Part shown: piece by piece, positions 50,165 to 58,517 of the stretch
Position numbering within the stretch: the stretch's first letter is position 1
Layout of the letters: every line of letters begins with the position of its first letter
Assembly: GCA_963804055.1 (NCBI GenBank)
Contig: CAWDOU010000005.1
Coordinates: forward strand, 764,628 to 828,627
Source: Bog-473 sp963804055
Lineage (GTDB): Bacteria > Actinomycetota > Acidimicrobiia > Acidimicrobiales > RAAP-2
DNA length: 64,000 nucleotides
Reading direction: 5' to 3'
Position numbers and translations under genes: made by a program
The notes under the pieces: generated by a model
What the model saw: only the letters and a program-made list of their open reading frames with translations
Databases searched by the model: none
Told to the model about the DNA's origin: nothing

Positions 50165-52153
50165 ATGGACGGCGACCGGGGCACGCACGACGAGGCAGAA
50201 GCGGAGGAGCACAGCCGCTTCCCGTTGGCCGTGCGCTCGCAGCGGGCGCTCCAGATCATCCTCGGGCTGTTCTGGATCCTCGATGCTGCCTTGCAGTTCC
50301 AACCCTTCATGTTCGGCCGCGGCTTCGTGGAGAACAACATCCTGGCCAATGGCAGCGGGCAGCCGTTCGTCCTCGGGGACTTCATCACGCACATCGGCAA
50401 CTTCGTGTCACCCGATGTCGCGGTGTGGAACACGTTCTTCGCGCTGATCCAGCTCGGCATCGGTGTCGGGCTGCTCTTCAAGAGCACGGTGCGCCCCGCA
50501 CTGGCCCTGTCGTTCGCCTGGGTGCTCGGCGTCTGGGTCATCGGGGAGGGCCTGGGCATGCTTCTCACCGGCACCGCGTCCGCGTTGACCGGCGCGCCCG
50601 GGTCCGTACTCCTCTACGGGCTCATCGGCCTCATGGCCTGGCCCCGGCCGCCGCGCCGCTGGGCGGTGGACTGGAGCGACCGCCCCGCCGGCGTGGCCAC
50701 GTCCGCCGCCGCCCAGGGGATCGGGCGCTCCGTCACGCCCCTGGCGGTGTGGGCGGGCTACTGGTCGCTGGCCGCCGTCCTGTTCCTGCTGCCGGCCAAC
50801 CGGACCCGCACCTCGACCCAGAGCGCCATCGTGGGCATGGCCGCCGCGGTGCCCGGGTGGTACGGCCACTTCCTCACCAGCCTCGGCAACCTCTTCTCGA
50901 CCACCGGCACCCAGACGGCGTGGATCCTGGCCGCCGTGTCCGTCGCCATCGGGCTCGGGCCGTTGGTGGCCCGCCGCCCCGGGTGGTTCCTGGCCGCCGG
51001 CGCGCTGCTCTCCTTCCTCATGTGGATGGCCGCCCAGGGCCTCGTCGGCAATGTGTTCAGCGGCTCGGACACCGACCCCAACACCGGGCCGCTGGTGATC
51101 CTCCTCGCCGCGGCCATGGTGCCGGCCGTCATCGCCTCGAAGGAGGCGTGGCGGTCGCCTGCCGGCGAGATCCTGCGCCGGAGCCCCGCGGCGGCCGTCC
51201 TGGGCATCGCTGCCCTCGGTGCCGGGCTGGCGCTGAGCGCCAGCTATCCCGCCGTGTCGGCCGAGTCCACGGACAGCGCCATGAGCGGGATGGTCATGGG
51301 CGGGAGCAGCTCGTCCGGCACGCCCTCGGCCACCGCCAGCACGTGCGTGCCGCACCAGACCGGCCTGAGGATCTCCGGGCTGGACCTCAACAACACGCCG
51401 TACATGATCATGAGCGGCAGCAACGGCATGGACATGAACGGGTCCGATGCCAGCGCCGCCGCCGGGTTCAACACGACGACGCCCAACTGGCACTACACCG
51501 GCGCCGCCATTCCACAGTCTGAGGCGAGCGAGCTGCTGGCCGCCGGCAACAACGGGCCCAGCGACATCCACATGGCGGTGAGCGGATGTGCGCCGAGCCT
51601 GACGGCGGCCGACGACATCGGGGCCGTGCAATACGTGCAGGCGACGAGCGCGGCCGTGTCCGGCTACACCACGCCGGCGGAGGCGATGGCGGCGGGGTAC
51701 GAGCCCGCGTCGCCGACCGACTACCCCGTCGTGGCGTACGTGAATCCGACGATCGTGGCGGCCAACGCGGCGGCGCAGCGAACGCTCGATCCCCAGCACG
51801 TCGATGGGCTCGTCTACGCGTCGACGCCGTCGGGTGGCGACGTGCTCGCCGCCGCCATGTACATCCTCCCGGCCACCGAGACCAAGGTCCCCATGCCCTA
51901 CGGCGCGCTGGTCCAGTGGCACCGGCGCACCCAGGTGTGCGGGCCGGCCACCCCGTCGCCCTCCATGCCCTTCGACATCACCGGCTACCCGCCGTGCGCC
52001 GCCGGCACGCAGTTGCAGCCCACGCCCTACGTCTCCCTGGTGTGGCAGGTCCCGGTGGCGGGTGGCCCGCTCGCCGTACAGCCGCCCGATATTCAGATCG
52101 TCGAGGCCGCGGTGATGCAGCAGAGCGGCACGTCGGTTGCGTCGCAGGGATGA
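50165..52153 (+). CDS. Polytopic membrane protein with Met-rich extracytoplasmic domain, unknown
   Basis: 662 residues. About nine predicted helices occupy residues 25-375. A ~270-residue polar domain follows, starting with Met-rich stretches (SAMSGMVMGG, MIMSGSNGMDMNGS) and four scattered Cys. Methionine clusters of this type often bind copper in exported proteins, but no established copper-transport motif is present, so this is only suggestive. The polar domain contains TTPAEAMAAGY and WHRRTQVC. I do not recognise a named family. It is flanked by two other cell-envelope genes. Confidence 0.7.
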   Translation: MDGDRGTHDEAEAEEHSRFPLAVRSQRALQIILGLFWILDAALQFQPFMFGRGFVENNILANGSGQPFVLGDFITHIGNFVSPDVAVWNTFFALIQLGIGVGLLFKSTVRPALALSFAWVLGVWVIGEGLGMLLTGTASALTGAPGSVLLYGLIGLMAWPRPPRRWAVDWSDRPAGVATSAAAQGIGRSVTPLAVWAGYWSLAAVLFLLPANRTRTSTQSAIVGMAAAVPGWYGHFLTSLGNLFSTTGTQTAWILAAVSVAIGLGPLVARRPGWFLAAGALLSFLMWMAAQGLVGNVFSGSDTDPNTGPLVILLAAAMVPAVIASKEAWRSPAGEILRRSPAAAVLGIAALGAGLALSASYPAVSAESTDSAMSGMVMGGSSSSGTPSATASTCVPHQTGLRISGLDLNNTPYMIMSGSNGMDMNGSDASAAAGFNTTTPNWHYTGAAIPQSEASELLAAGNNGPSDIHMAVSGCAPSLTAADDIGAVQYVQATSAAVSGYTTPAEAMAAGYEPASPTDYPVVAYVNPTIVAANAAAQRTLDPQHVDGLVYASTPSGGDVLAAAMYILPATETKVPMPYGALVQWHRRTQVCGPATPSPSMPFDITGYPPCAAGTQLQPTPYVSLVWQVPVAGGPLAVQPPDIQIVEAAVMQQSGTSVASQG

Positions 52154-52207
52154 GGACGTGGGGTTGAATCAGCCTCGGGGCTGATGCCGCGGGGCGGCCC
52201 GCGTGCC

Positions 52208-52213
52208 TAGCGT
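52208..52213 (+). promoter_or_regulatory. -10-like box TAGCGT
   Basis: It lies 8 nt before the ATG at 52222. The intervening bases GGAGGGAG could instead act as a ribosome binding site of a transcript starting further upstream. Confidence 0.35.
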
Positions 52214-52221
52214 GGAGGGAG

Positions 52222-52704
52222 ATGGCGGCCTCACCTGATGTCACCGAGCGCGCCCTGGCCTGGGCCCGCATCGACTTCTCCCCACCGCACCGGCCACCGG
52301 CGTGGTGGCGGGTGGCGCTGGCCACCGTCCTCTCGCTCGGGCTGTCGCTGGCGGCCGACGCGGCGCTGGTCGCCATCGGGACGAGGCTCTTCCCGTCCAC
52401 GAAGGGCTACGTGCACTTCCAGTTCCACGACTACGCCAAGCTGACTGTCCTCGGCGTGCTCATCGCCTGCGCGGCCTGGCCGGTCGTGGCGCGCTGCAGC
52501 TCGGCGCCGCGCTGGTTGTTCTTCCGGCTGGCCATCGTGGTGACCCTCGTCCTCTTCCTGCCGGACCTCTACATCTGGCATCAGGGGCAGTCGGCCCAGG
52601 CCGTCCTGGTGCTGATGTCCATGCACGTGGCCATCGCGCTGGTGACCTACAACCTCCTGGTCCACCTGGCCCCGGTGCGGGACCGCGCCCGGACGGGCGC
52701 CTGA
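52222..52704 (+). CDS. Small four-helix membrane protein
   Basis: 160 residues with four predicted helices (WWRVALATVLSLGLSLAADAALV, AKLTVLGVLIACAAWPVVA, LFFRLAIVVTLVLFLPDLYI, AVLVLMSMHVAIALVTYNLLV). It resembles actinobacterial DUF6069-type proteins (weak, recalled). No catalytic motif. Convergent with the aldo/keto reductase gene, 20 bp apart. Confidence 0.7.
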   Translation: MAASPDVTERALAWARIDFSPPHRPPAWWRVALATVLSLGLSLAADAALVAIGTRLFPSTKGYVHFQFHDYAKLTVLGVLIACAAWPVVARCSSAPRWLFFRLAIVVTLVLFLPDLYIWHQGQSAQAVLVLMSMHVAIALVTYNLLVHLAPVRDRARTGA

Positions 52705-52724
52705 CGCCGCTCGCCGCCTCGCCG

Positions 52725-53648
52725 TCAGCGCGGGGCGATGGTGTCGACGCCCGCCAGGACGTCGGCACCGGGGCGCCAGGCGCCCGCCGCCACGTTGGCG
52801 GCGACCTGCTCGGGGCTCATGGCGCCCGCGATGACCGAGGCCACCGTGGGCCTCGAGAGCAGCCAGCCGAACGCCAGATCGAGCACGCTATGGCCCTCGC
52901 CCCGCGCCAGCTCGTCCAGCGCGGCGACGGCGGCCAGGCGCTCCTCGGAGAGCTGGCTCGCCGCCCGCTCGCCCATGGCCGTGATGCGGGTGCCCTCCGG
53001 TGGGGGCTCGCCGGGGCGGTACTTGCCGCTCAGCAGCCCGCTGGCCAGTGGGAAGAAGGGCAGGAACGCGGTGCCGGTGCGGTCGCACCAGTCGAGGACA
53101 CCGTCCTCGGGCTCGCGGTGGAGGATGTTGTACTGGTTCTGCACGCTGACGAACCCCGGCTTGCCCGCAGGGGTGGCCGCAACCGCCTCGTCGAGCTGGT
53201 CGACGCTGAAGTTGGAGCACCCGAGCTCGCGGAGCTTGCCCTCCGCCACCAGATCGCCCAGCGCGCCGAGGGTCTCGGCAATCGGGGTCTTGTCGTCGGG
53301 GAAATGGAGCTGGTACAGGTCGACGCGGTCGGTGCCGAGCCTGGTCAGGCTCTCCTCGACGGCCGTGCGGATATAGGCCGCCGATGCCCCGCCGTCATGC
53401 CCGGCGTAGGGCGCGCCGAACTTGGTGGCCACGACGACGTCGTCCCGGCGGGAGCCCAGCGCCGCGCCGAGATAGCTCTCGCTCTCCCCATCGCTGTACA
53501 TGTCGGCCGTGTCGAAGAAATTGATGCCCGCGTCGAGAGCGGCGTGCACCACCGCTGCCGTCTGGGCGGGGTCGAGCCGGCGCCCGAAGTTGTTGCAGCC
53601 CAGGCCGACGACGCTGACCTCCAGCGAACCGATCATGCGTGTCTCCAC
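52725..53648 (-). CDS. Aldo/keto reductase
   Basis: 307 residues from a GTG at 53648, chosen because the protein then begins VETRMIGSLEVSVVGLG as the family does; the open frame extends to 53795. NADPH-dependent TIM barrel with Asp and Tyr of the catalytic tetrad in FFDTADMYSDGESE, Lys in VVATKFG and His in YQLHFPD. Substrate unknown. Divergent from the SRPBCC gene. Confidence 0.9.
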   Translation of the reverse strand: METRMIGSLEVSVVGLGCNNFGRRLDPAQTAAVVHAALDAGINFFDTADMYSDGESESYLGAALGSRRDDVVVATKFGAPYAGHDGGASAAYIRTAVEESLTRLGTDRVDLYQLHFPDDKTPIAETLGALGDLVAEGKLRELGCSNFSVDQLDEAVAATPAGKPGFVSVQNQYNILHREPEDGVLDWCDRTGTAFLPFFPLASGLLSGKYRPGEPPPEGTRITAMGERAASQLSEERLAAVAALDELARGEGHSVLDLAFGWLLSRPTVASVIAGAMSPEQVAANVAAGAWRPGADVLAGVDTIAPR

Positions 53649-53755
53649 CGGCACATCCCTCCCAGGCGGCAGCCGGTCTCGGACGGATGGACCGGGTCGG
53701 CAGTACTGTACCGGCGACTTCACACCGGGGAACCACGAGTGACGAGGAGGCCGCA

Positions 53756-54136
53756 ATGGCAGCAGGTGCAGTTGACGTGACGATCGCAGCGACACCCGAC
53801 GAGGTGTGGGCCAAGGTGGGCGACTTCGCCGGCGTCGGTGACTTCTTCCCCGGGATCGAGTCGTTCCGGGTCGAAGGCGAGGACCGCATCATCGGCATGT
53901 TCGGCATGGAGATCCGCGAGCGCCTCCTGGCCCGCGACGAGGCGAACCGCTGCATCACCTACTCGGTGGTGGACGGGGTGCCGATCGAGAGCCACACCGC
54001 GACGATCTCGGTCGAGCCCGAGGGAGCGGGATCGAAGGTGATCTGGGCCTACGACGTATCCCCCGACGAGATGGCGCCGATCTTCGGCGACACCTACAAG
54101 GGCGCGCTGGCCGCCCTGGAGAACGCCTTTTCATAG
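53756..54136 (+). CDS. SRPBCC (START/Bet v1-like) ligand-binding protein
   Basis: 126 residues from the ATG at 53756, supported by GAGGAGG at 53744. The fold shows VDVTIAATPDEVWAKVGDFAGVGDFFPGI at the start and ends with a long helix (YKGALAALENAF), the pattern of SRPBCC polyketide-cyclase/lipid-binding proteins. It binds a hydrophobic ligand in a cavity; the ligand is unknown. It stands 53 bp before the UbiB-family gene on the same strand. Confidence 0.85.
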   Translation: MAAGAVDVTIAATPDEVWAKVGDFAGVGDFFPGIESFRVEGEDRIIGMFGMEIRERLLARDEANRCITYSVVDGVPIESHTATISVEPEGAGSKVIWAYDVSPDEMAPIFGDTYKGALAALENAFS

Positions 54137-54177
54137 CGGCCCGACCAGGGGATGGGTGAGCGCGACGGCGCCGCGCC

Positions 54178-54183
54178 TACCCT
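54178..54183 (+). promoter_or_regulatory. -10-like box TACCCT
   Basis: It lies 6 nt before the GTG at 54190, suggesting leaderless transcription of the UbiB-family gene. Confidence 0.4.
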
Positions 54184-54189
54184 GACCAC

Positions 54190-55725
54190 GTGAGCCACGG
54201 CGCGGCGGACGCACCGCTCGGCACGACACCCCGGGTGCAGGACCGGAGCCCGGCACCGGTGCCGCGCCCGTTGAGCGAGGACGTGCCGCGCATCTACCCG
54301 CGGCGCCTGCCCGACCCCACGTACCGCGAGTTGCTGCGCCGCAGCCGCACCATCGCCAAGGTGGTGGCGATCCACTTCACCCCGACCGCCTTCCGCCAGC
54401 TGCGCACCATCCGGCAGGGCCCGCTCCCGGCGGCCCAACTGGCGCGGCCGCTGCGCAAGAGCTTCCAGGACCTCGGCGGCACCTTCATGAAGTTCGGCCA
54501 GATCATTGCGTCGTCGCCGGGCATGTTCGGGGACGACGTGGCCGACGAGTTCCGCGCCTGCCTCGACACGGGACCGCCGGTCCCGTTCCCCGACGTGCGT
54601 CAGCGGGTGGAGGAGGACCTGGGCCTGGCCTTGGGGGACGCCTTCGCCGAGTTCGAGCCCGACCCCATCGGGACCGCCTCCATCGCGGTGGTGCACCGCG
54701 CCCGCCTGCTCGACGGGCGCACGGTGGCGGTCAAGGTGCTGCGACCGGGCATCGAGCACACGGTGGCGACCGACCTCGACCTGATGCAGCCCCTGCTCGA
54801 GATCCTGGTGCGCCAGACCGGCGACCAGATGGCCGGCTCCACGCTGCAGCTGCTGGACGGGTTCCGGGTGCAGATCGGCGAGGAGATGGACCTGCGCAAC
54901 GAGGCGCGCTCGCTCCTGCACTTCCGCCGGCTGCAGAACGAGTTCGACCTGAAGCTGATGGCGGTGCCCGAGCCCTACGTCGAGCTGTCGGGCCGCAACG
55001 TGTTGACGATGGAGTTCTTCGACGGGGTCCCCATCGACGACCTGGCCCGGGTGGCCGACCTCGGCTTCGATGCCACGCCGCTGGTGCAGGAGGTGATGCG
55101 CGCCTTCTTCCTGACCACGGTGCGCTGGGGCGCCTTCCACGGCGACGTGCACGCCGGCAACATGATGCTGCTGCGCGACGGGCGCATCGGCGTCATCGAC
55201 TGGGGGATCGTGGGCCGGCTCGACCCCTCGACGCACCGCTTCTTCATTTCGCTGCTCTCCGCCGCCATGGGCAACGAGTCGGCCTGGCCCGTGGTGACCA
55301 AGCACATCACCGATGTCTACGGGCCGGCCATCGGGGTGGCGGTCGGCCTGTCCGACGAGGACCTGACGGCATTCGTGCGCTCCATCATGGAGCCGGCGCT
55401 GACCCGTCCCTTCGGCGAGGTAAGCCTGGCCGGGATCATGCAGACCATTCAGCTGCAGATGGCCAAGGCGCAGGGGGTGGAGGCCCACCAGCGCAGCGTG
55501 CGGGCGATCCTGCGCCGGTTGCGCACCCAGCGCAAGGTGCGCCGCATGGCGGACCAGTCCGGCGGGCTCATGTCCGAGTTCGACCGGGGCACCTTCCTGC
55601 TGGCCAAGCAGCTCATGTACTTCGAGCGCTACGGCCGCATGTTCGTGTCCGAGGTGCCGATCCTCAACGACCGCGCCTTCATCGAACAGCTGCTGGCCGG
55701 GGTTGACCTGTCCGACCTGGGCTGA
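54190..55725 (+). CDS. ABC1/UbiB-family atypical kinase (AarF-like)
   Basis: 511 residues from a GTG. The signature KxGQ motif is in FMKFGQIIAS, the Ala-rich nucleotide loop in PIGTASIAVVHRA, the ATP-site Lys in TVAVKVLRPG, the catalytic loop in FHGDVHAGNMML and the metal Asp in VIDWGIVG. The family supports quinone biosynthesis or lipid homeostasis at the membrane; the precise phosphorylated or ATPase substrate is not established. No quinone-biosynthesis gene is seen in the window. Confidence 0.92.
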   Translation: MSHGAADAPLGTTPRVQDRSPAPVPRPLSEDVPRIYPRRLPDPTYRELLRRSRTIAKVVAIHFTPTAFRQLRTIRQGPLPAAQLARPLRKSFQDLGGTFMKFGQIIASSPGMFGDDVADEFRACLDTGPPVPFPDVRQRVEEDLGLALGDAFAEFEPDPIGTASIAVVHRARLLDGRTVAVKVLRPGIEHTVATDLDLMQPLLEILVRQTGDQMAGSTLQLLDGFRVQIGEEMDLRNEARSLLHFRRLQNEFDLKLMAVPEPYVELSGRNVLTMEFFDGVPIDDLARVADLGFDATPLVQEVMRAFFLTTVRWGAFHGDVHAGNMMLLRDGRIGVIDWGIVGRLDPSTHRFFISLLSAAMGNESAWPVVTKHITDVYGPAIGVAVGLSDEDLTAFVRSIMEPALTRPFGEVSLAGIMQTIQLQMAKAQGVEAHQRSVRAILRRLRTQRKVRRMADQSGGLMSEFDRGTFLLAKQLMYFERYGRMFVSEVPILNDRAFIEQLLAGVDLSDLG

Positions 55726-55838
55726 CGGCGTCCCGCGCACAGCGCCGGGGCGAGCCCCGCTGCTACCGTCGGTGCTCCATTCGGGAGGTTCGACGAGGGC
55801 CCTGCGACGAGCCCCACCACAGAGGGAGCCGGCGGGGC

Positions 55839-57455
55839 ATGGACTCGAGCACGGGAGCCGTCGAAGTGCCACAGCCGATCGCGTCTGGGACGGGCACGGC
55901 TCCGATCGGGAGCGGCACTCGCCGTGAACAGTGGATCCCGAAGACCTGGGAGAACCTCGACAGGAGCGGGTTGCGCGGTGTGTGGTGCGTCGTCGCAGGC
56001 GTCCTGGCCGTCCAGCTGGCCGGGCTCCTCTCCTGGAGCTGGTCCCTCTACGAGCGAGACGACCTGTCCGGCGATTTCGCCACCTTCAACCAGGCCTGGA
56101 GCCAGATCGGCCAGGGACATCTGAACCCGACCGACACCGTGCAGGGCATCGGCTTCTGGCAGAACCACTTCGAGTTGATCCTCTGGCCGATCGGGCTGCT
56201 GCACCTGATCAGCAGCAGCCCGTTCGTCCTTCTCGTCCTGCAGGACCTGGCGATCGTCGCGACCGAGACCGTGATTGTGCTGTGGGTGGCCGGCGTGTGC
56301 GTCGAGCGGTTGGGGAGCGTTCGGGTATGGGTGGTCGGCCTCGCCCTGGCCGTCACGGTGTGGAACCCGTGGTGGTACGAGACGGCATCGTTCGACTTCC
56401 ACCCGGAGATGCTCGGCCTTCCGATAGTGGTCCTTTCCGGGTACTCGCTCTGGCGCGGACGCACGGGCGTGGCTCTCGTGGCCGGAGTGCTGGCGCTTCT
56501 CTGCGGCGACGTGGCCACGCTCCTGGTTGTGGCGGTAGGCATCGCGGCGCTGGTGTCCCGCCATGCCCGCGCGGCCGGGAGCACACGAGTAGGCCTCACA
56601 CTTGTCGCGCTGGGCGCAGCATGGTTCGTCCTCATCACCGCCCTGCATGCCAACCAGGGCTCGGCCGTCACCGCCAACTACGACTACCTGGCGGGCACCG
56701 CACCAGGGGCCTCCGCCTGGTCGGTCTACTTGGGTGTGGCGGGCCACCCCGGTCACGTCGTATCGGTACTCGGCTCGCGTTGGCATCCGGTGGAGAAGGT
56801 GTTGGCCTCCGCGGGCATCATCGGCGTGGCGACACCGTGGGGTTTCTTCGTCTCGTTGATCACGCTGCTTCCCGCGGCGCTCAACGTCAATCCGGCTTTC
56901 GTGAGTCCATTGACAGCCTTTCAGACGCTGCCCGTCGTCCCTTTCGTGCTGGTCGGCACGTTCATGCTCCTCGTCACGCTGGGGGTCGGAGGCACCGTGC
57001 GAACGAAGGGCAGCCCGGCTGCCGCCTGGGCCATTGCCGGCGTGCTCGTGCTCGTCGCTCTCGTCCAGAGCACCGGGCTGCTGGTGCAGCTGAGGAGCGA
57101 CTGGTGGCACCACGACACCGCTCAGGCCGACGCCCTCCGTGAGGCGTCACAGAAGATCGGCCCGCGTGGCGAGGTGATCGCGTCGTGGGACGCCATGGGC
57201 GGGTTTGCCGACCGGACGGACATCGTCCCGTTGGTGGCCGTCCCCCAGACCTTCCAGCTGCACTCCCCTACGGCCTGGGCGGTCATCGTGGCCGATCACG
57301 GCAGCGGATTGAGTGCGGCCGACTCGGCGGCGGACGCGGCCTACCTGATCACGCGGGAGCACACGACCGCCGTCGTCGCCCGCGACGGCGTGTGGCTGCT
57401 GCGCTTCACACCGCCCATGGGACAACGGTCGGTGACGTTGTCCGGCGCGTCCTGA
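55839..57455 (+). CDS. DUF2079-type polytopic membrane protein
   Basis: 538 residues. After ~50 cytoplasmic residues, roughly nine helices are visible. Family hallmarks are DLSGDFATFNQAWSQI, FWQNHFELILWPIGLLH and ASFDFHPEMLGLP, which place conserved acidic and His residues on the outer face, as in DUF2079/GT-C-like membrane glycosyltransferases. The C-terminal ~100 residues are extracytoplasmic. Predicted envelope sugar transfer is inference. A -10-like TACCGT lies at about 55765, 70 bp upstream. Confidence 0.8.
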   Translation: MDSSTGAVEVPQPIASGTGTAPIGSGTRREQWIPKTWENLDRSGLRGVWCVVAGVLAVQLAGLLSWSWSLYERDDLSGDFATFNQAWSQIGQGHLNPTDTVQGIGFWQNHFELILWPIGLLHLISSSPFVLLVLQDLAIVATETVIVLWVAGVCVERLGSVRVWVVGLALAVTVWNPWWYETASFDFHPEMLGLPIVVLSGYSLWRGRTGVALVAGVLALLCGDVATLLVVAVGIAALVSRHARAAGSTRVGLTLVALGAAWFVLITALHANQGSAVTANYDYLAGTAPGASAWSVYLGVAGHPGHVVSVLGSRWHPVEKVLASAGIIGVATPWGFFVSLITLLPAALNVNPAFVSPLTAFQTLPVVPFVLVGTFMLLVTLGVGGTVRTKGSPAAAWAIAGVLVLVALVQSTGLLVQLRSDWWHHDTAQADALREASQKIGPRGEVIASWDAMGGFADRTDIVPLVAVPQTFQLHSPTAWAVIVADHGSGLSAADSAADAAYLITREHTTAVVARDGVWLLRFTPPMGQRSVTLSGAS

Positions 57456-57505
57456 CGCCGGCGCCCTGTCCGACCTGGCCTGACGGGCCGCACCTGGCAC
57501 GAAAC

Positions 57506-57519
57506 TGGAATCTGTTCTA
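57506..57519. promoter_or_regulatory. KstR-like operator TGGAATCTGTTCTA
   Basis: Seven of the eight fixed positions of the mycobacterial KstR motif TNNAACNNGTTNNA match (C replaced by T). A TATTTT -10-like box at 57518 overlaps its right edge. The downstream operon encodes Ltp/DUF35 proteins that are KstR-controlled in M. tuberculosis (recalled). Confidence 0.5.
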
Positions 57520-57527
57520 TTTTTCCT

Positions 57528-57548
57528 GCGGGCCCGCCGGAGGCCCGC
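57528..57548 (+). other. Leader hairpin GCGGGCC-N7-GGCCCGC
   Basis: Perfect 7-bp stem with a 7-nt loop in the leader, between the -10-like box and the ribosome binding site (GGGGAGG at 57553). No U-run follows, so it is not an ordinary terminator for this operon. Confidence 0.55.
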
Positions 57549-57564
57549 GGACTGGGGAGGTGCC

Positions 57565-58026
57565 ATGGCAGAAGAAGCGGTGATCTACCGCTCCGACCAC
57601 GTCCTCGAGTACCCCTACGTACGCTCCGTGGGGCCGGTCGTGGGGGCCTTTCTCACCGGGCTGCGCGACGGCAAGGTCGTCGGCACCCGGGGTACGGGCG
57701 GGCGTGTGATCGTGCCGCCGACCGAGTACGACCCCGAGACAGGGGAGGAGACCGACGGCGTCGTCGAGGTCGGGCCCGAGGGCACGGTGACCACCTGGTC
57801 CTGGGTGGCGCATCCCCGGCCCAAGCACCCACTGCAGGAGCCATTCGCCTGGGTGCTGGTCCAGTTCGACGGCGCCGACACCTCGTTCCTGCACGTGCTC
57901 CCGGCCGCCAGCCCCGACGAGGTCTCGACCGGCATGCGGGTGCGGCCCGAGTTCGCGCCCGAGGACGAGCGGGTCGGGCACGTGAAGGACATCAGCCACT
58001 TCGTGGCGGTCGGAGGTGGGTCGTGA
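57565..58026 (+). CDS. OB-fold (DUF35-like) protein, thiolase partner
   Basis: 153 residues from an ATG with a good ribosome binding site. OB-fold strands such as GTVTTWSWVAHPRPKHPLQEPFAWVLVQFDG are followed by TGMRVRPEFAPE. No zinc-ribbon cysteines, so it appears to be the OB half, while the next gene carries a zinc ribbon. In M. tuberculosis Rv3521 occupies this place before ltp4 and ltp3 (recalled). It probably stabilises the lipid-transfer thiolases encoded downstream. The stop overlaps the next GTG by 4 nt. Confidence 0.82.
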   Translation: MAEEAVIYRSDHVLEYPYVRSVGPVVGAFLTGLRDGKVVGTRGTGGRVIVPPTEYDPETGEETDGVVEVGPEGTVTTWSWVAHPRPKHPLQEPFAWVLVQFDGADTSFLHVLPAASPDEVSTGMRVRPEFAPEDERVGHVKDISHFVAVGGGS

Positions 58027-58517
58027 GCGAGCGGGAGCCGGTCACCATGATGGCGGCGACGACCCGCCTCGACTTCAAGTTCACGGCCGGCGTGGCCATG
58101 AGCAAGAACCTGCACGGGTACGAAGAGGGCAAGTTCATCGGGCAGCGCTGCCCCAAGTGCAAGAAGGTCTACGTGCCGTCGCGCGGCTCGTGCCCGACCG
58201 ACGGCCTGCCCACCGACGAGATCGTGGAGCTGCCCAACACCGGCACCATGACCACCTACTGCGTGGTCAACGTCCCCTTCGCCGGCCAGTCCATCGAGAT
58301 CCCCTACATCTGCGGCCAGATCCTGCTGGACGGGGCCAACCTGTCGTTCATGGGGCTCATTCAGGAGATCCCGATCGACGAGGTCCGCATGGGGATGCGG
58401 GTCGAGGCCGTGTGGGCACCACCCGAGGAGTGGGGACCCACGTTGGCCTCGGTCAAGTACTTCCGCCCCACCGGTGAGCCGGACGCCGACTACGAGACGT
58501 ACAAGGAGTACCTGTGA
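58023..58517 (+). CDS. DUF35 zinc-ribbon/OB-fold protein
   Basis: 164 residues from a GTG. The zinc ribbon is at RCPKCKKVYVP, with a further Cys in RGSCPTDG, and the OB-fold follows from NTGTMTTYCVVNVPFAG. Partner of Ltp-type thiolases in CoA-ester C-C cleavage. It overlaps both neighbours by 4 nt, so the whole group is translationally coupled. Confidence 0.87.
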   Translation: MSEREPVTMMAATTRLDFKFTAGVAMSKNLHGYEEGKFIGQRCPKCKKVYVPSRGSCPTDGLPTDEIVELPNTGTMTTYCVVNVPFAGQSIEIPYICGQILLDGANLSFMGLIQEIPIDEVRMGMRVEAVWAPPEEWGPTLASVKYFRPTGEPDADYETYKEYL

